Made by a program: the position numbers and the translations under genes
Shown here: one piece after another, positions 43,072 through 51,118 of the stretch
Numbering within the stretch: position 1 is the first letter of the stretch
Layout of the letters: each line of letters opens with the position of its first letter
Assembly (NCBI GenBank): GCA_964468655.1
Contig: CAYXUG010000005.1
Coordinates: forward strand, 1-59,256
DNA from: CAYXUG01 sp964468655
Lineage (GTDB): Bacteria > Fidelibacterota > Marinisomatia > Marinisomatales > CAYXUG01
Reading direction: 5' to 3'
Length of the DNA: 59,256 nucleotides
Notes under the pieces: model-generated
Database searches by the model: none
What the model was told of the DNA's origin: nothing
Seen by the model: only the letters and a program-made list of their open reading frames with translations

Positions 43072-44091
43072 CTATACCGCTAGTAAAATTTCCTGAATTG
43101 AATTTAACATTTTAGTTGGTGTTATTTGTGTCATACAGAACTGTTCGGACCTATAACATGGACTACTCCCGTTTTTCGAACATGGCCTGCACCAGACATC
43201 AGATTCAATGGCAATCGAATTTAACCCTTGAACAGAAGCGCCGGTTTGATATGAAGTAGGCCCGCAAATCATAATCACTGGAGTCCCTACTGCTTCTGCC
43301 CCATGGATTAATCCAGTATCACTCCCCACAGCAAATTGAGCTAATGATAAAATCGCAAATGACGTCCTTAACTTAGTTTTTCCCTTCAAATTAAACGACC
43401 CTGGGACTTGATCAGAAATTTCATTACAGATTCCATCACCGCTACCTCCTAAAAGTACAATTCCCAGGTCCCCTGAATTCGACAATTGATTAATAAGTTC
43501 AACATAGTTTTGGGTAGTCCAGATTTTATTTTTCCAGGATGCCCCCGGTACAAATGCGATAAATTGATTTGGAACACCGTAACTGTCCAATATTCTTCTG
43601 CATCGCTTTTTTTCAATTTCAGATAGATAAATCTTTGAATTAAATGAATTCCCATCGACTTCTTTATCCAACAATTTAATGTATTCATTCCCCAACTTGA
43701 ATTTGCTGTCAAAATAATCCGTATGCATGTTAAATAAACTAAAACGTTTTAATCTTGGTTTGCGATACGTAAGCCAATTTTGAGAATTTGTCTTAAATCT
43801 TATATATTTTGAACGCAATGAATTATGAACATCAATCAATAAATCATAACCCTGTCTTTTAATTCCCTGAGACAAATGACGGAGATAGTTTTTAGAATGA
43901 TTGTTTTTAATTTCTATTATCCTGTTTATACCCAGATTTCCCTCCAAAATAGGACTGTATTTAGTTAATGTCATGAAATCAATTTTACAGGAAGTTTGAT
44001 GTTTCTTCAAATATTCAATAAGTGAAGATGATAAAATAATATCACCTATTGAACTGAACCGGACAATTAAACATTTTTTTGGGTCAACCAA
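43072..44091 (-). CDS. Glycosyltransferase family 9 (heptosyltransferase-like)
   Basis: 339-residue GT-B-fold enzyme. It has the N-terminal CLIVRFSSIGDIILSSSLIE, VDPKK start, FVPGASWKNKIWTTQNYVEL in the linker, and the C-terminal donor-binding AVGSDTGLIHGAEAVGTP followed by MICGPTSYQTGA. This matches ADP-heptose:LPS heptosyltransferases (WaaC/WaaF). With waaA and rfaE1 in the same window, a core-LPS role is likely; the exact linkage is unknown. Confidence 0.9.
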   Translation of the reverse strand: MVDPKKCLIVRFSSIGDIILSSSLIEYLKKHQTSCKIDFMTLTKYSPILEGNLGINRIIEIKNNHSKNYLRHLSQGIKRQGYDLLIDVHNSLRSKYIRFKTNSQNWLTYRKPRLKRFSLFNMHTDYFDSKFKLGNEYIKLLDKEVDGNSFNSKIYLSEIEKKRCRRILDSYGVPNQFIAFVPGASWKNKIWTTQNYVELINQLSNSGDLGIVLLGGSGDGICNEISDQVPGSFNLKGKTKLRTSFAILSLAQFAVGSDTGLIHGAEAVGTPVIMICGPTSYQTGASVQGLNSIAIESDVWCRPCSKNGSSPCYRSEQFCMTQITPTKMLNSIQEILLAV

Positions 44092-44145
44092 AACTTAATA
44101 AATGAATTTGGTAGTTATCTAACGATGAATAATTAACTTTTCAAA

Positions 44146-45132
44146 TTACCTTGTCCGTTCAGCGTTGTAAAGCGCGAGATCAATCATTGACTGTTTATAG
44201 GAGTTATCAGGAAACTGGTCAAGATATGAGACGGCAGTATCGGTAAATTGATTAATTTTATCTTTAGCATAATCAATTCCACCCCCATCAAAAACTATTT
44301 CCTTTAATCTATTCAAGTCTTTTTTTGATTTGCCATTTGAGAGTGTTTTTTTCACTTGTTTCTTTGCAGCGGATGATAGATTTGAATTCAACACATAAAT
44401 GATTGGCAGAGTAATCATATTTTTCGCTACATCAATGTTTGTGTCCTTTCCTGTTGAAATTTCTGAACCCCAAATATCAAAAACATCATCCTTGATTTGG
44501 AATGCCATTCCTAAATTTTCACCATACATTTTTAACGTTTGTCTATGGTCACCCCCGCTTGAAGACGTTAAAGCACCCAATTCACAGCTAGTGGAAATCA
44601 ATGCTGCTGTTTTGTCTTTAATCATTTGGAAATATATCTTCTCTGTCATATCCTTCTTAAAACTTCTCTCAATTTGAAGCATTTCACCCGAGCTTAATCT
44701 TTCAGCCGTGTTTGACAATAGATCGAGAGCTTCAAAATCTCTCATCTTAATCAAATTGGTTAAAACTTTACTTAACAAAAAATCACCCATAATTACAGAT
44801 GCCTTACTTTTCCATATACGATGAACCGTAGGAAACCCTCTTCTCTTTTTGGATTGATCGACAACATCATCATGAATGAGTGTTGCCATGTGGAGTAATT
44901 CCAGCATGGCAGCTGCTTTGTAACTGTTTATGGTGGTTCCGCCACACAATCGTGCTGACAAAATAGTTAAAACTGGTCTTATACTTTTTCCTTTTCGCCT
45001 GATAAGATATTTACCAATTACATTGATCAATCTGACTTCAGACCTGAGTGCATCCTCAAATTCTTGTTGAAAGACTTTTATGTCATCAATGATGGGGGAT
45101 ATTATCTTTTTTAATTCTTTGGTGTCATTCAT
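44146..45132 (-). CDS. Polyprenyl diphosphate synthase (all-trans, ispB/ubiquinone-type)
   Basis: 328-residue isoprenyl synthase. It has both aspartate-rich motifs: DDVVD in TLIHDDVVDQSKKRRG (near residue 90) and DDVFD in FQIKDDVFDIWGS (near 220). The region between carries the GKDTNIDVAKNMITLPII segment of the long-chain trans enzymes. It makes the side chain of a respiratory quinone, most likely menaquinone in this lineage. Chain length cannot be read from sequence with certainty. It is separated from tatC by 37 bases and from the GT9 gene by 54. Confidence 0.92.
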   Translation of the reverse strand: MNDTKELKKIISPIIDDIKVFQQEFEDALRSEVRLINVIGKYLIRRKGKSIRPVLTILSARLCGGTTINSYKAAAMLELLHMATLIHDDVVDQSKKRRGFPTVHRIWKSKASVIMGDFLLSKVLTNLIKMRDFEALDLLSNTAERLSSGEMLQIERSFKKDMTEKIYFQMIKDKTAALISTSCELGALTSSSGGDHRQTLKMYGENLGMAFQIKDDVFDIWGSEISTGKDTNIDVAKNMITLPIIYVLNSNLSSAAKKQVKKTLSNGKSKKDLNRLKEIVFDGGGIDYAKDKINQFTDTAVSYLDQFPDNSYKQSMIDLALYNAERTR

Positions 45133-45169
45133 GATTTAAAATATAAGTATATGAAGAATTGAATAATAC

Positions 45170-45889
45170 TTAATTCTCCTTCCAAAACAGTCTTGAAATC
45201 CAGATACTTAATTCATAGAGTAAAATAAGAGGGAAGGTCATTATTAATAAACTTATTGGGTCTGGTGGTGTTAAAAACGCTGAAATAATAAAAAAAATAA
45301 CGAATGAATGCCTTCTGTAATGCCTCATAAAAGGAGGCGTGACCAATCCGATTGAGGATAATACCATGACCAATACCGGCAGCTCAAATAATAGTCCTGC
45401 TGCAATCAGTATCCATAGGACAAAATTGAAATACTGGTTGATAGAGTAATTATTCTCAACGCCGACATATCCCATTGAAGTGAAAAAATTAATAGAATAG
45501 GGAATGATGACAAAGTAGGCAAAAAAGATACCGCAAATAAAAGATAGGAATGTAATTACGATAACCGGCAGAGTATATCTTTTTTCATTTTCAAGCAAGC
45601 CGGGAACAATAAATTTCCAGATATGATAGGTTATTACAGGGAGAGTTGTTACCATCCCACCGATTAGAGCAATTCCCCATTTCAACATGAACATTCCATG
45701 AACGGTTAACACTTGAAAATTGGGTGGGATATTGGCTTTTTTTGCCGGAGTTATCAGAATATCAATAATTTGATCAATAAAAATAAAAACGAAAATGGCT
45801 CCGATAATAACTGCCGCCAGAGATTTAATGATCCTCCATCTGAGTTCTTCAAGGTGGTCTAAAAACGGCATTTCTCCTTTAGCTATCAA
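45170..45889 (-). CDS. tatC: Sec-independent protein translocase TatC
   Basis: 239 residues and six membrane segments. The N-terminal conserved cytosolic motif FLDHLEELRWRII is the TatC hallmark (HLxELRxR), and the FxxE-type segment in the second cytosolic loop reads FELPVLV. It is the docking subunit for folded proteins with twin-arginine signals. tatA and tatB are not in the window. It sits between meaB and the polyprenyl synthase in the same orientation. Confidence 0.95.
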   Translation of the reverse strand: MIAKGEMPFLDHLEELRWRIIKSLAAVIIGAIFVFIFIDQIIDILITPAKKANIPPNFQVLTVHGMFMLKWGIALIGGMVTTLPVITYHIWKFIVPGLLENEKRYTLPVIVITFLSFICGIFFAYFVIIPYSINFFTSMGYVGVENNYSINQYFNFVLWILIAAGLLFELPVLVMVLSSIGLVTPPFMRHYRRHSFVIFFIISAFLTPPDPISLLIMTFPLILLYELSIWISRLFWKEN

Positions 45890-45899
45890 GATCGGTCTT

Positions 45900-46829
45900 T
45901 CAGATTAATTCAGTAATAATTTCTTTTGCCGCATTGTATGGGGAAATTTTCAATTTTTTAAATTCCTTAACTTTATCTCCAATTTTTTTCTGCATTTCAC
46001 CATACCAGAATCTCTCCATGAATTCATCTTTGATAGTTTCTTTTACTTTTTCAATATATTGTTTTTCCCTTTGTTCATTTAACTTGCCACTGTTTGTCAA
46101 AGATTCAAGCTGAGATATGATATTCTGAACCAATAAATCGACACCTTCCCCTGTAAGCGCACTGGTATTCAAAATACCGGGATCAGATTCACTATTATTG
46201 TTGGTGAAAATCTTTAACAAAGTATTGGTTAGATGATCAGCATTCGGTCTGTCAGATTTATTGACAACCAAAATATCAGCAATCTCTATTGGACCTGCTT
46301 TAATCATCTGGACATCATCCCCCGATTCAGGCACAAGGACAAGGATAGTCAAATCAACCTGATTAAAAATATCAGATTCAGTCTGACCAATTCCAATAGT
46401 TTCAATAAACAGTATATCTTTTCCAGTTGCAGATAATATTTCAGCTACTAATTGAGATTTTAAAGCTAATCCTCCTGCTGCCCCTCTCGATCCCATGCTC
46501 CTTATAAAAACTTTATCATCATCAAAATGCTGTGTCATTCGAACACGGTCACCCAATAACGCGCCTCCTGTAATAGGACTTGTTGGATCAACAGAAATTA
46601 TTCCAATGGATTTATCCTTTTTTCTGAACTCGATAATTAATTGATTAAGAAGAGTACTTTTCCCCGCACCGGGAGGTCCCGTAATTCCTATGCGGAAAGT
46701 TTCTTGGGAATGTGGATATAATTCATTTAATAACTGATCAAAATTCTCCGAATCATTTTCTACATTTGAAATGAGGCGGGATATGACAGAAATATTGTTA
46801 GACTTCAGTGAAGCAATATAATCACTCAT
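45900..46829 (-). CDS. meaB: Methylmalonyl-CoA mutase-associated GTPase MeaB
   Basis: 309-residue G3E-family GTPase that protects and reloads methylmalonyl-CoA mutase with adenosylcobalamin. It has Walker A GPPGAGKSTLLNQL near residue 52, ISVDPTSPITGGALLGDRVRM (switch region), MGSRGAAGGLA, IETIGIGQTESD and NKSD for guanine. The C-terminal helical extension is present. It complements mce in this window. The mutase itself is not here. Confidence 0.94.
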   Translation of the reverse strand: MSDYIASLKSNNISVISRLISNVENDSENFDQLLNELYPHSQETFRIGITGPPGAGKSTLLNQLIIEFRKKDKSIGIISVDPTSPITGGALLGDRVRMTQHFDDDKVFIRSMGSRGAAGGLALKSQLVAEILSATGKDILFIETIGIGQTESDIFNQVDLTILVLVPESGDDVQMIKAGPIEIADILVVNKSDRPNADHLTNTLLKIFTNNNSESDPGILNTSALTGEGVDLLVQNIISQLESLTNSGKLNEQREKQYIEKVKETIKDEFMERFWYGEMQKKIGDKVKEFKKLKISPYNAAKEIITELI

Positions 46830-46883
46830 AAATTATAAAAGTCTATTAAGGGGAAAAATTAAATAAAAGAGTAATCAGATAGA

Positions 46884-47567
46884 TTAATTGAAAGCTCTTT
46901 TAAATGAAGTATAATCAAGAATAGAAAGTGCGTGACCTCTCCGGCGGATTAAACCTCTTTCTTCAAGTACCTTAAACATTCTTGAAACAGTTTCTCTTGA
47001 CGTACCCGCCATATTTGCTATATCCTGTTGGTAGGGAAGGTTTCCGATTTCAACAACTCCCATTCTAATTTTTCCTAATTCCTCTGCAAGTCGCAAGAGG
47101 GTTACACCTATTCTGTGTTCCGCATCGCTTAAAGATAAACTCTCGATCTGCTGATCACTTTTTCTTAGCCGGGTTGCCATTTCTCTTAGCAGGGATATGG
47201 CAATTTTAGGATAACGTTCTAGAAATTCGATAAAGTCACGTCTCTTTAATATGAGCACATCAGATTCTTCTGTAGAAATAGCATTTGCAGAACGGCTCTC
47301 ACCATCCAACAGGGACATTTCGCCAAAAAAATCACCTTCTCCCAGCATGGCAAGAATAACTTCCCGACCGTCTTCGCTTACTCTTGTAATTTTTACTGAA
47401 CCTGAACTAATTACAAAAAAGGTATCACCAAATTCATCTTCCATTAAGATCATATTGTTTTTCTTGTAGGAACGCTTGGTCATCTTTGACCTCAGTTCTT
47501 TTAGGACATCATTGTCCAATTCAGAGAAGATGGGTACTGTGGCGAGAATCTCTATATCACTTGACAT
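46884..47567 (-). CDS. Crp/Fnr-family transcriptional regulator
   Basis: 227 residues with a cyclic-nucleotide-binding-like jelly roll (residues ~10-130, VISSGSVKITRVSEDGREVILAML and GEMSLLDGESRSANAI) and a winged helix with IANMAGTSRETVSRMFKVLEE. The phosphate-binding-cassette segment (GEMSLLDGESRSA) is well preserved, so a cAMP-like or other nucleotide ligand is plausible. No Fnr-type N-terminal cysteine cluster is seen. It is divergent from rpsT across 118 bases. Confidence 0.92.
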   Translation of the reverse strand: MSSDIEILATVPIFSELDNDVLKELRSKMTKRSYKKNNMILMEDEFGDTFFVISSGSVKITRVSEDGREVILAMLGEGDFFGEMSLLDGESRSANAISTEESDVLILKRRDFIEFLERYPKIAISLLREMATRLRKSDQQIESLSLSDAEHRIGVTLLRLAEELGKIRMGVVEIGNLPYQQDIANMAGTSRETVSRMFKVLEERGLIRRRGHALSILDYTSFKRAFN

Positions 47568-47685
47568 TGCTTAACATTTGTAGATGATTGTATTGAATAT
47601 TTGTATCGCAACTACTATATTTGTCGCTTTATTACCAGTTAATATTCGTTAAATTTAAACTTAAAATAAACTTAAAGGAACAAAA

Positions 47686-47946
47686 ATGGCAAATACAAAT
47701 TTATCAGTAAAAAAAAGGTACAGACAGCAGATGAAAAATCTGCAAAGAAATCAGCATTACAAATCACAAATGAAAACCGCCATCAAAAATGTATTGGTTT
47801 GTACCGATAAAGCTGATGCAGAAAAACACTATCCAAAGGTTATTTCGTTAATTGACTCTTTAGTTTCAAAGGGGGTTATTCATAAAAATACGGCTGGACG
47901 GAAAAAATCTTTAATCTCTCATCATTTAAATTCATTATCCCAATAA
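47686..47946 (+). CDS. rpsT: 30S ribosomal protein S20
   Basis: 86-residue basic helical protein binding 16S rRNA. The start MANTNLSVKKRYRQQMKN and the end AGRKKSLISHHLNSL (AxRxKSRL-type region) are typical of bS20. A purine-rich AAAGGA at 47674-47679 sits 6 bases before the ATG. It is the only + strand gene between 38527 and the window end, converging with guaB (8-base gap). Confidence 0.95.
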   Translation: MANTNLSVKKRYRQQMKNLQRNQHYKSQMKTAIKNVLVCTDKADAEKHYPKVISLIDSLVSKGVIHKNTAGRKKSLISHHLNSLSQ

Positions 47947-47954
47947 TTCACCTT

Positions 47955-49436
47955 CTAATCTCCTAACACTTTCATTACCTGATAGTTAGGAGCTTCTTTT
48001 ACTATTCTGACATTGTGAGGGTGACTTTCAATTCCGCCGGCTGAGGTAACTCGGACAAACTTTGTATTTGTCTGCATTTCAGAAATTGTTTTTACACCGC
48101 AATATCCCATCGATGCTCTTAATCCTCCTACGATTTGAAAAATAAAGTCGTTCACTTTTCCTCGAAAAGGTACCATGCCTTCGATTCCTTCGGGAACTAA
48201 TTTTATATTATCCTCACAATCCTGAAAATAGCGGTCTGCACTTCCTTCAGACATTGGGCCAAGAGATCCCATTCCTCTGAAAGTTTTATATTGCCTTCCT
48301 TCGTACAGCAATGTTTCTCCGGGACTTTCATCCATTCCTGCCAGTAAACTACCTATCATAACCGAACTGGCACCTGCTGCAATGGACTTTGCTACGTCAC
48401 CTGAGAATCGTACACCTCCGTCAGAAATAACCAGAATTCCCTGTTTTTCAGCAACTTCACAGCAATCAAGAACTGCTGTTAATTGGGGGACACCGATGCC
48501 AGCCACAACTCTTGTGGTGCAACTTGCGCCGGCACCAATTCCCACTTTAACTGTATCTGCACCTGCATCTATCAATGCTTGTGTTCCTTCAGGTGTTGCA
48601 ACATTTCCAGCAATGAGTGGAAGGGATGAATACGTTTTCTTTATTTTTTCTACTGTCTGAAGCACTCCCTTGGAATGTCCGTGTGCCGAATCCAGTACTA
48701 GCAAATCTACATGAACATCTACAAGAGCTCCTATCCTTTCAAGGACATCTTTTGTAACCCCAATGGCTGCCCCGACTCTCAATCTTCCATGTTCATCAAG
48801 CGTAGCAGATGGATGCTCTTCTTTTTTTAGAATATCCTTCACAGTAATCATGCCTGCCAATTCAGAATCTTTATTTACAAGGAGTAATTTTTCGATGCGA
48901 TTTTTTTGAAGGATTGATCTTGCTTGGTGAAGTGTTGTGTTGATGGGTGCTGTGACAAGATTGTCTTTTGTCATGCACTCTGACACTGATCGATCGAGGT
49001 CTTCTTCAAACCTGATATCCCTCCCGGTAAGAATTCCCAACAATTTATTTTTATCATTAACAACCGGAAGTCCTGAAATACCGTGCTGCCTCATGACTGC
49101 AAGGGCATTCCGTAGAGTTTTATCAATCGTTAAGGTTATCGGATCAAGAATTACTCCGCTCTCTGCACGTTTAACCAGTTTAACTTCCACTGCCTGACGT
49201 TCGATAGACATATTCTTGTGCAGGATTCCCATTCCACCTGCTTGAGCTAAAGCAATCGCCATTTTCCACTCAGTGACTGTGTCCATCGCTGCGCTGATGA
49301 TAGGGATTTGTAATTTAATATTTTTCGTAAGATTGGCCGATACATCCACTTCTTTCGGTAATACATGCGATTCTTGAGGAACCAGCAATATATCATCGAA
49401 TGTCAGCGCTTCTTTAAAATCTATAATTTTATTCAT
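47955..49436 (-). CDS. guaB: Inosine-5'-monophosphate dehydrogenase
   Basis: 493 residues, full length, oxidising IMP to XMP with NAD+. The N-terminal FKEALTFDDILLVPQES starts the barrel. Two CBS domains occupy residues ~95-205 (AVMRQHGISGLPVV, KNRIEKLLLVN). The catalytic loop VGIGAGASCTTRVVAGIGVPQ holds the nucleophilic Cys, and GSLLAGMDESPGE and RGMGSLGPM follow. Its start is 13 bases from hutH, so the two are probably in one operon. Confidence 0.97.
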   Translation of the reverse strand: MNKIIDFKEALTFDDILLVPQESHVLPKEVDVSANLTKNIKLQIPIISAAMDTVTEWKMAIALAQAGGMGILHKNMSIERQAVEVKLVKRAESGVILDPITLTIDKTLRNALAVMRQHGISGLPVVNDKNKLLGILTGRDIRFEEDLDRSVSECMTKDNLVTAPINTTLHQARSILQKNRIEKLLLVNKDSELAGMITVKDILKKEEHPSATLDEHGRLRVGAAIGVTKDVLERIGALVDVHVDLLVLDSAHGHSKGVLQTVEKIKKTYSSLPLIAGNVATPEGTQALIDAGADTVKVGIGAGASCTTRVVAGIGVPQLTAVLDCCEVAEKQGILVISDGGVRFSGDVAKSIAAGASSVMIGSLLAGMDESPGETLLYEGRQYKTFRGMGSLGPMSEGSADRYFQDCEDNIKLVPEGIEGMVPFRGKVNDFIFQIVGGLRASMGYCGVKTISEMQTNTKFVRVTSAGGIESHPHNVRIVKEAPNYQVMKVLGD

Positions 49437-49449
49437 GAGTTCTATAACC

Positions 49450-50970
49450 TTACAATAAATTGAGTTTTGAAACTATTGTTTTTTTAAAATTTTCTGAGTT
49501 GATCAACGATATTACCTGATTGATATCATCTGTCAATACGTGGTCATTTTCTTTCTTCTTTAAAACCTTATTTATCACATTTATAATTACTTTTGTTCCC
49601 GCGCCCGATTTTAAAGGATTATGAAATTCATACCCCCTTGCAGCTATCAGGAATTCAATGGCAAGAATTGATTTTACATTATCAATTATGTTCAGCAATT
49701 TTCTCCCTGCCCAAGATGACATGGCAACAAAGTCTTCTTGACCGGCTGAAGTGGGTATTGAATCAACAGAGGCAGGAAATGCCAATGTCTTATTTTCTGA
49801 AGCAAGTGCAGCAGCGGTTACTTGTGCCAACATGTAGCCGGACTCTTTTCCGGGGTTTGTTGCAAAAAATTTGGGTATTGCATTGTTTACCCCCTCCATC
49901 ATTCGGGCAATCCTTCTTTCTGAAACTGCTCCAATTTCAGATGCTGCAATGGAAAGTGAATCCATTGCCAGCCCAACAATTTCACCGTGAAAATGTCCGG
50001 TTGATTTTATTTTGCTTTTTTTCGGAAATACGACGGGATTGTCACTTAAACTGTTCACCTCATTTTCTATTATATTTCTCATAGACGAAAAAATCTCACG
50101 GCTCGCACCGTGTACCTGAGGAATACACCTGAAACTGTAAGGGTCCTGGACCTCATCACAATCCAAGTGAGAAGCCACAATTTCACTATCTTTAAGTAAT
50201 TTCCAGATATTCTTAGCGGAATCTCTTTGCCCTCCATGTTTTTTCAATTTGTGAATATCAGAAGTAAATACATTTCTTGAGAACAGGCAAACTTCATTTG
50301 ACATAGCGCCGGCAGCATCAGCAACTTTTAGCACATGTTCCAATTCGATTACCGCTTTAACAGCGAGAGCAGTTGAAACTTGTGTTCCGTTAATTAAACT
50401 GATCCCCTCCTTTGGTCCTAGAGTCAGGGGTTCAATTTTTAATTCCTTCATCACCTTTTTGCTGGAACCCACATTATTTTGATAGCATACATCACCTTCG
50501 CCAATTAATGCCAATGCAATGTGAGAAAGGGGCGCTAAATCTCCACTTGCGCCCACTGATCCTTTAGAAGGTACAATGGGCAGAATATCGTGATTGAGAA
50601 ATGAGCAAAGCTTGTCAACAACATTCCAACTTACGCCACTATAACCCATACAGAGATTAATTATTTTTAATAACATAGTGAGGCGCACAATGGATGCATC
50701 AAAAGGTTTCCCAACTCCCGCACAATGACTCCGCACTAAATTCAGTTGTAATAGTTTCTGATCCTGCGAATCAATCGTTATTTGACTCAATGCACCAAAT
50801 CCTGTATTCACACCGTAAAATTTTTCTCCCTTTTTAAGCAATTCGCAGAGCGTTTTGTTAGATTGCTCAACTTTCTTTTTAACTTCATGTGATACTTTAA
50901 TCTTCACCGCACAGGTTAGTGCGTCTTTCATGTCATTGGCGGTAAATGTCTGTCCACTTACATTAATCAT
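49450..50970 (-). CDS. hutH: Histidine ammonia-lyase
   Basis: 506 residues. The autocatalytic MIO cofactor triad Ala-Ser-Gly is in GSVGASGDLAPLSHIAL. YGVNTGFGAL, LNLVRSHCAGVG (Ser-His before the active-site loop, typical of histidine-specific lyases), LINGTQVS, and SAGQEDFVAMSSW in the C-terminal half all match the HAL/PAL superfamily. It converts L-histidine to urocanate and ammonia. No hutU, hutI or hutG is nearby, so the rest of the pathway, if present, is elsewhere. The 148 bases before dinG (50971-51118) hold no gene. Confidence 0.93.
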   Translation of the reverse strand: MINVSGQTFTANDMKDALTCAVKIKVSHEVKKKVEQSNKTLCELLKKGEKFYGVNTGFGALSQITIDSQDQKLLQLNLVRSHCAGVGKPFDASIVRLTMLLKIINLCMGYSGVSWNVVDKLCSFLNHDILPIVPSKGSVGASGDLAPLSHIALALIGEGDVCYQNNVGSSKKVMKELKIEPLTLGPKEGISLINGTQVSTALAVKAVIELEHVLKVADAAGAMSNEVCLFSRNVFTSDIHKLKKHGGQRDSAKNIWKLLKDSEIVASHLDCDEVQDPYSFRCIPQVHGASREIFSSMRNIIENEVNSLSDNPVVFPKKSKIKSTGHFHGEIVGLAMDSLSIAASEIGAVSERRIARMMEGVNNAIPKFFATNPGKESGYMLAQVTAAALASENKTLAFPASVDSIPTSAGQEDFVAMSSWAGRKLLNIIDNVKSILAIEFLIAARGYEFHNPLKSGAGTKVIINVINKVLKKKENDHVLTDDINQVISLINSENFKKTIVSKLNLL

Positions 50971-51118
50971 AAAGGAAAAATTACTTCGGTGGTGGAATCA
51001 GTTGCAATAAGTGATTGAATAATTGTCATTGGTTAATTGTAATTTGAATTATGAATTTAATTGAGCTTAAAACAGCCGGCGGAATTTTTCGTGTTAAACT
51101 ATTCTCCATGTTTCGGGA

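Noticed and set aside
47600..47623. Bacteroidota-type promoter (TTTG and TATATTTG) upstream of rpsT.
   Set aside because: The TTTG is only 12 bases upstream of the TAnnTTTG element, too close for that promoter class.
49593..50084. 163-codon open frame on the plus strand.
   Set aside because: Antisense to hutH, whose MIO motif and full length are clear; shadow.
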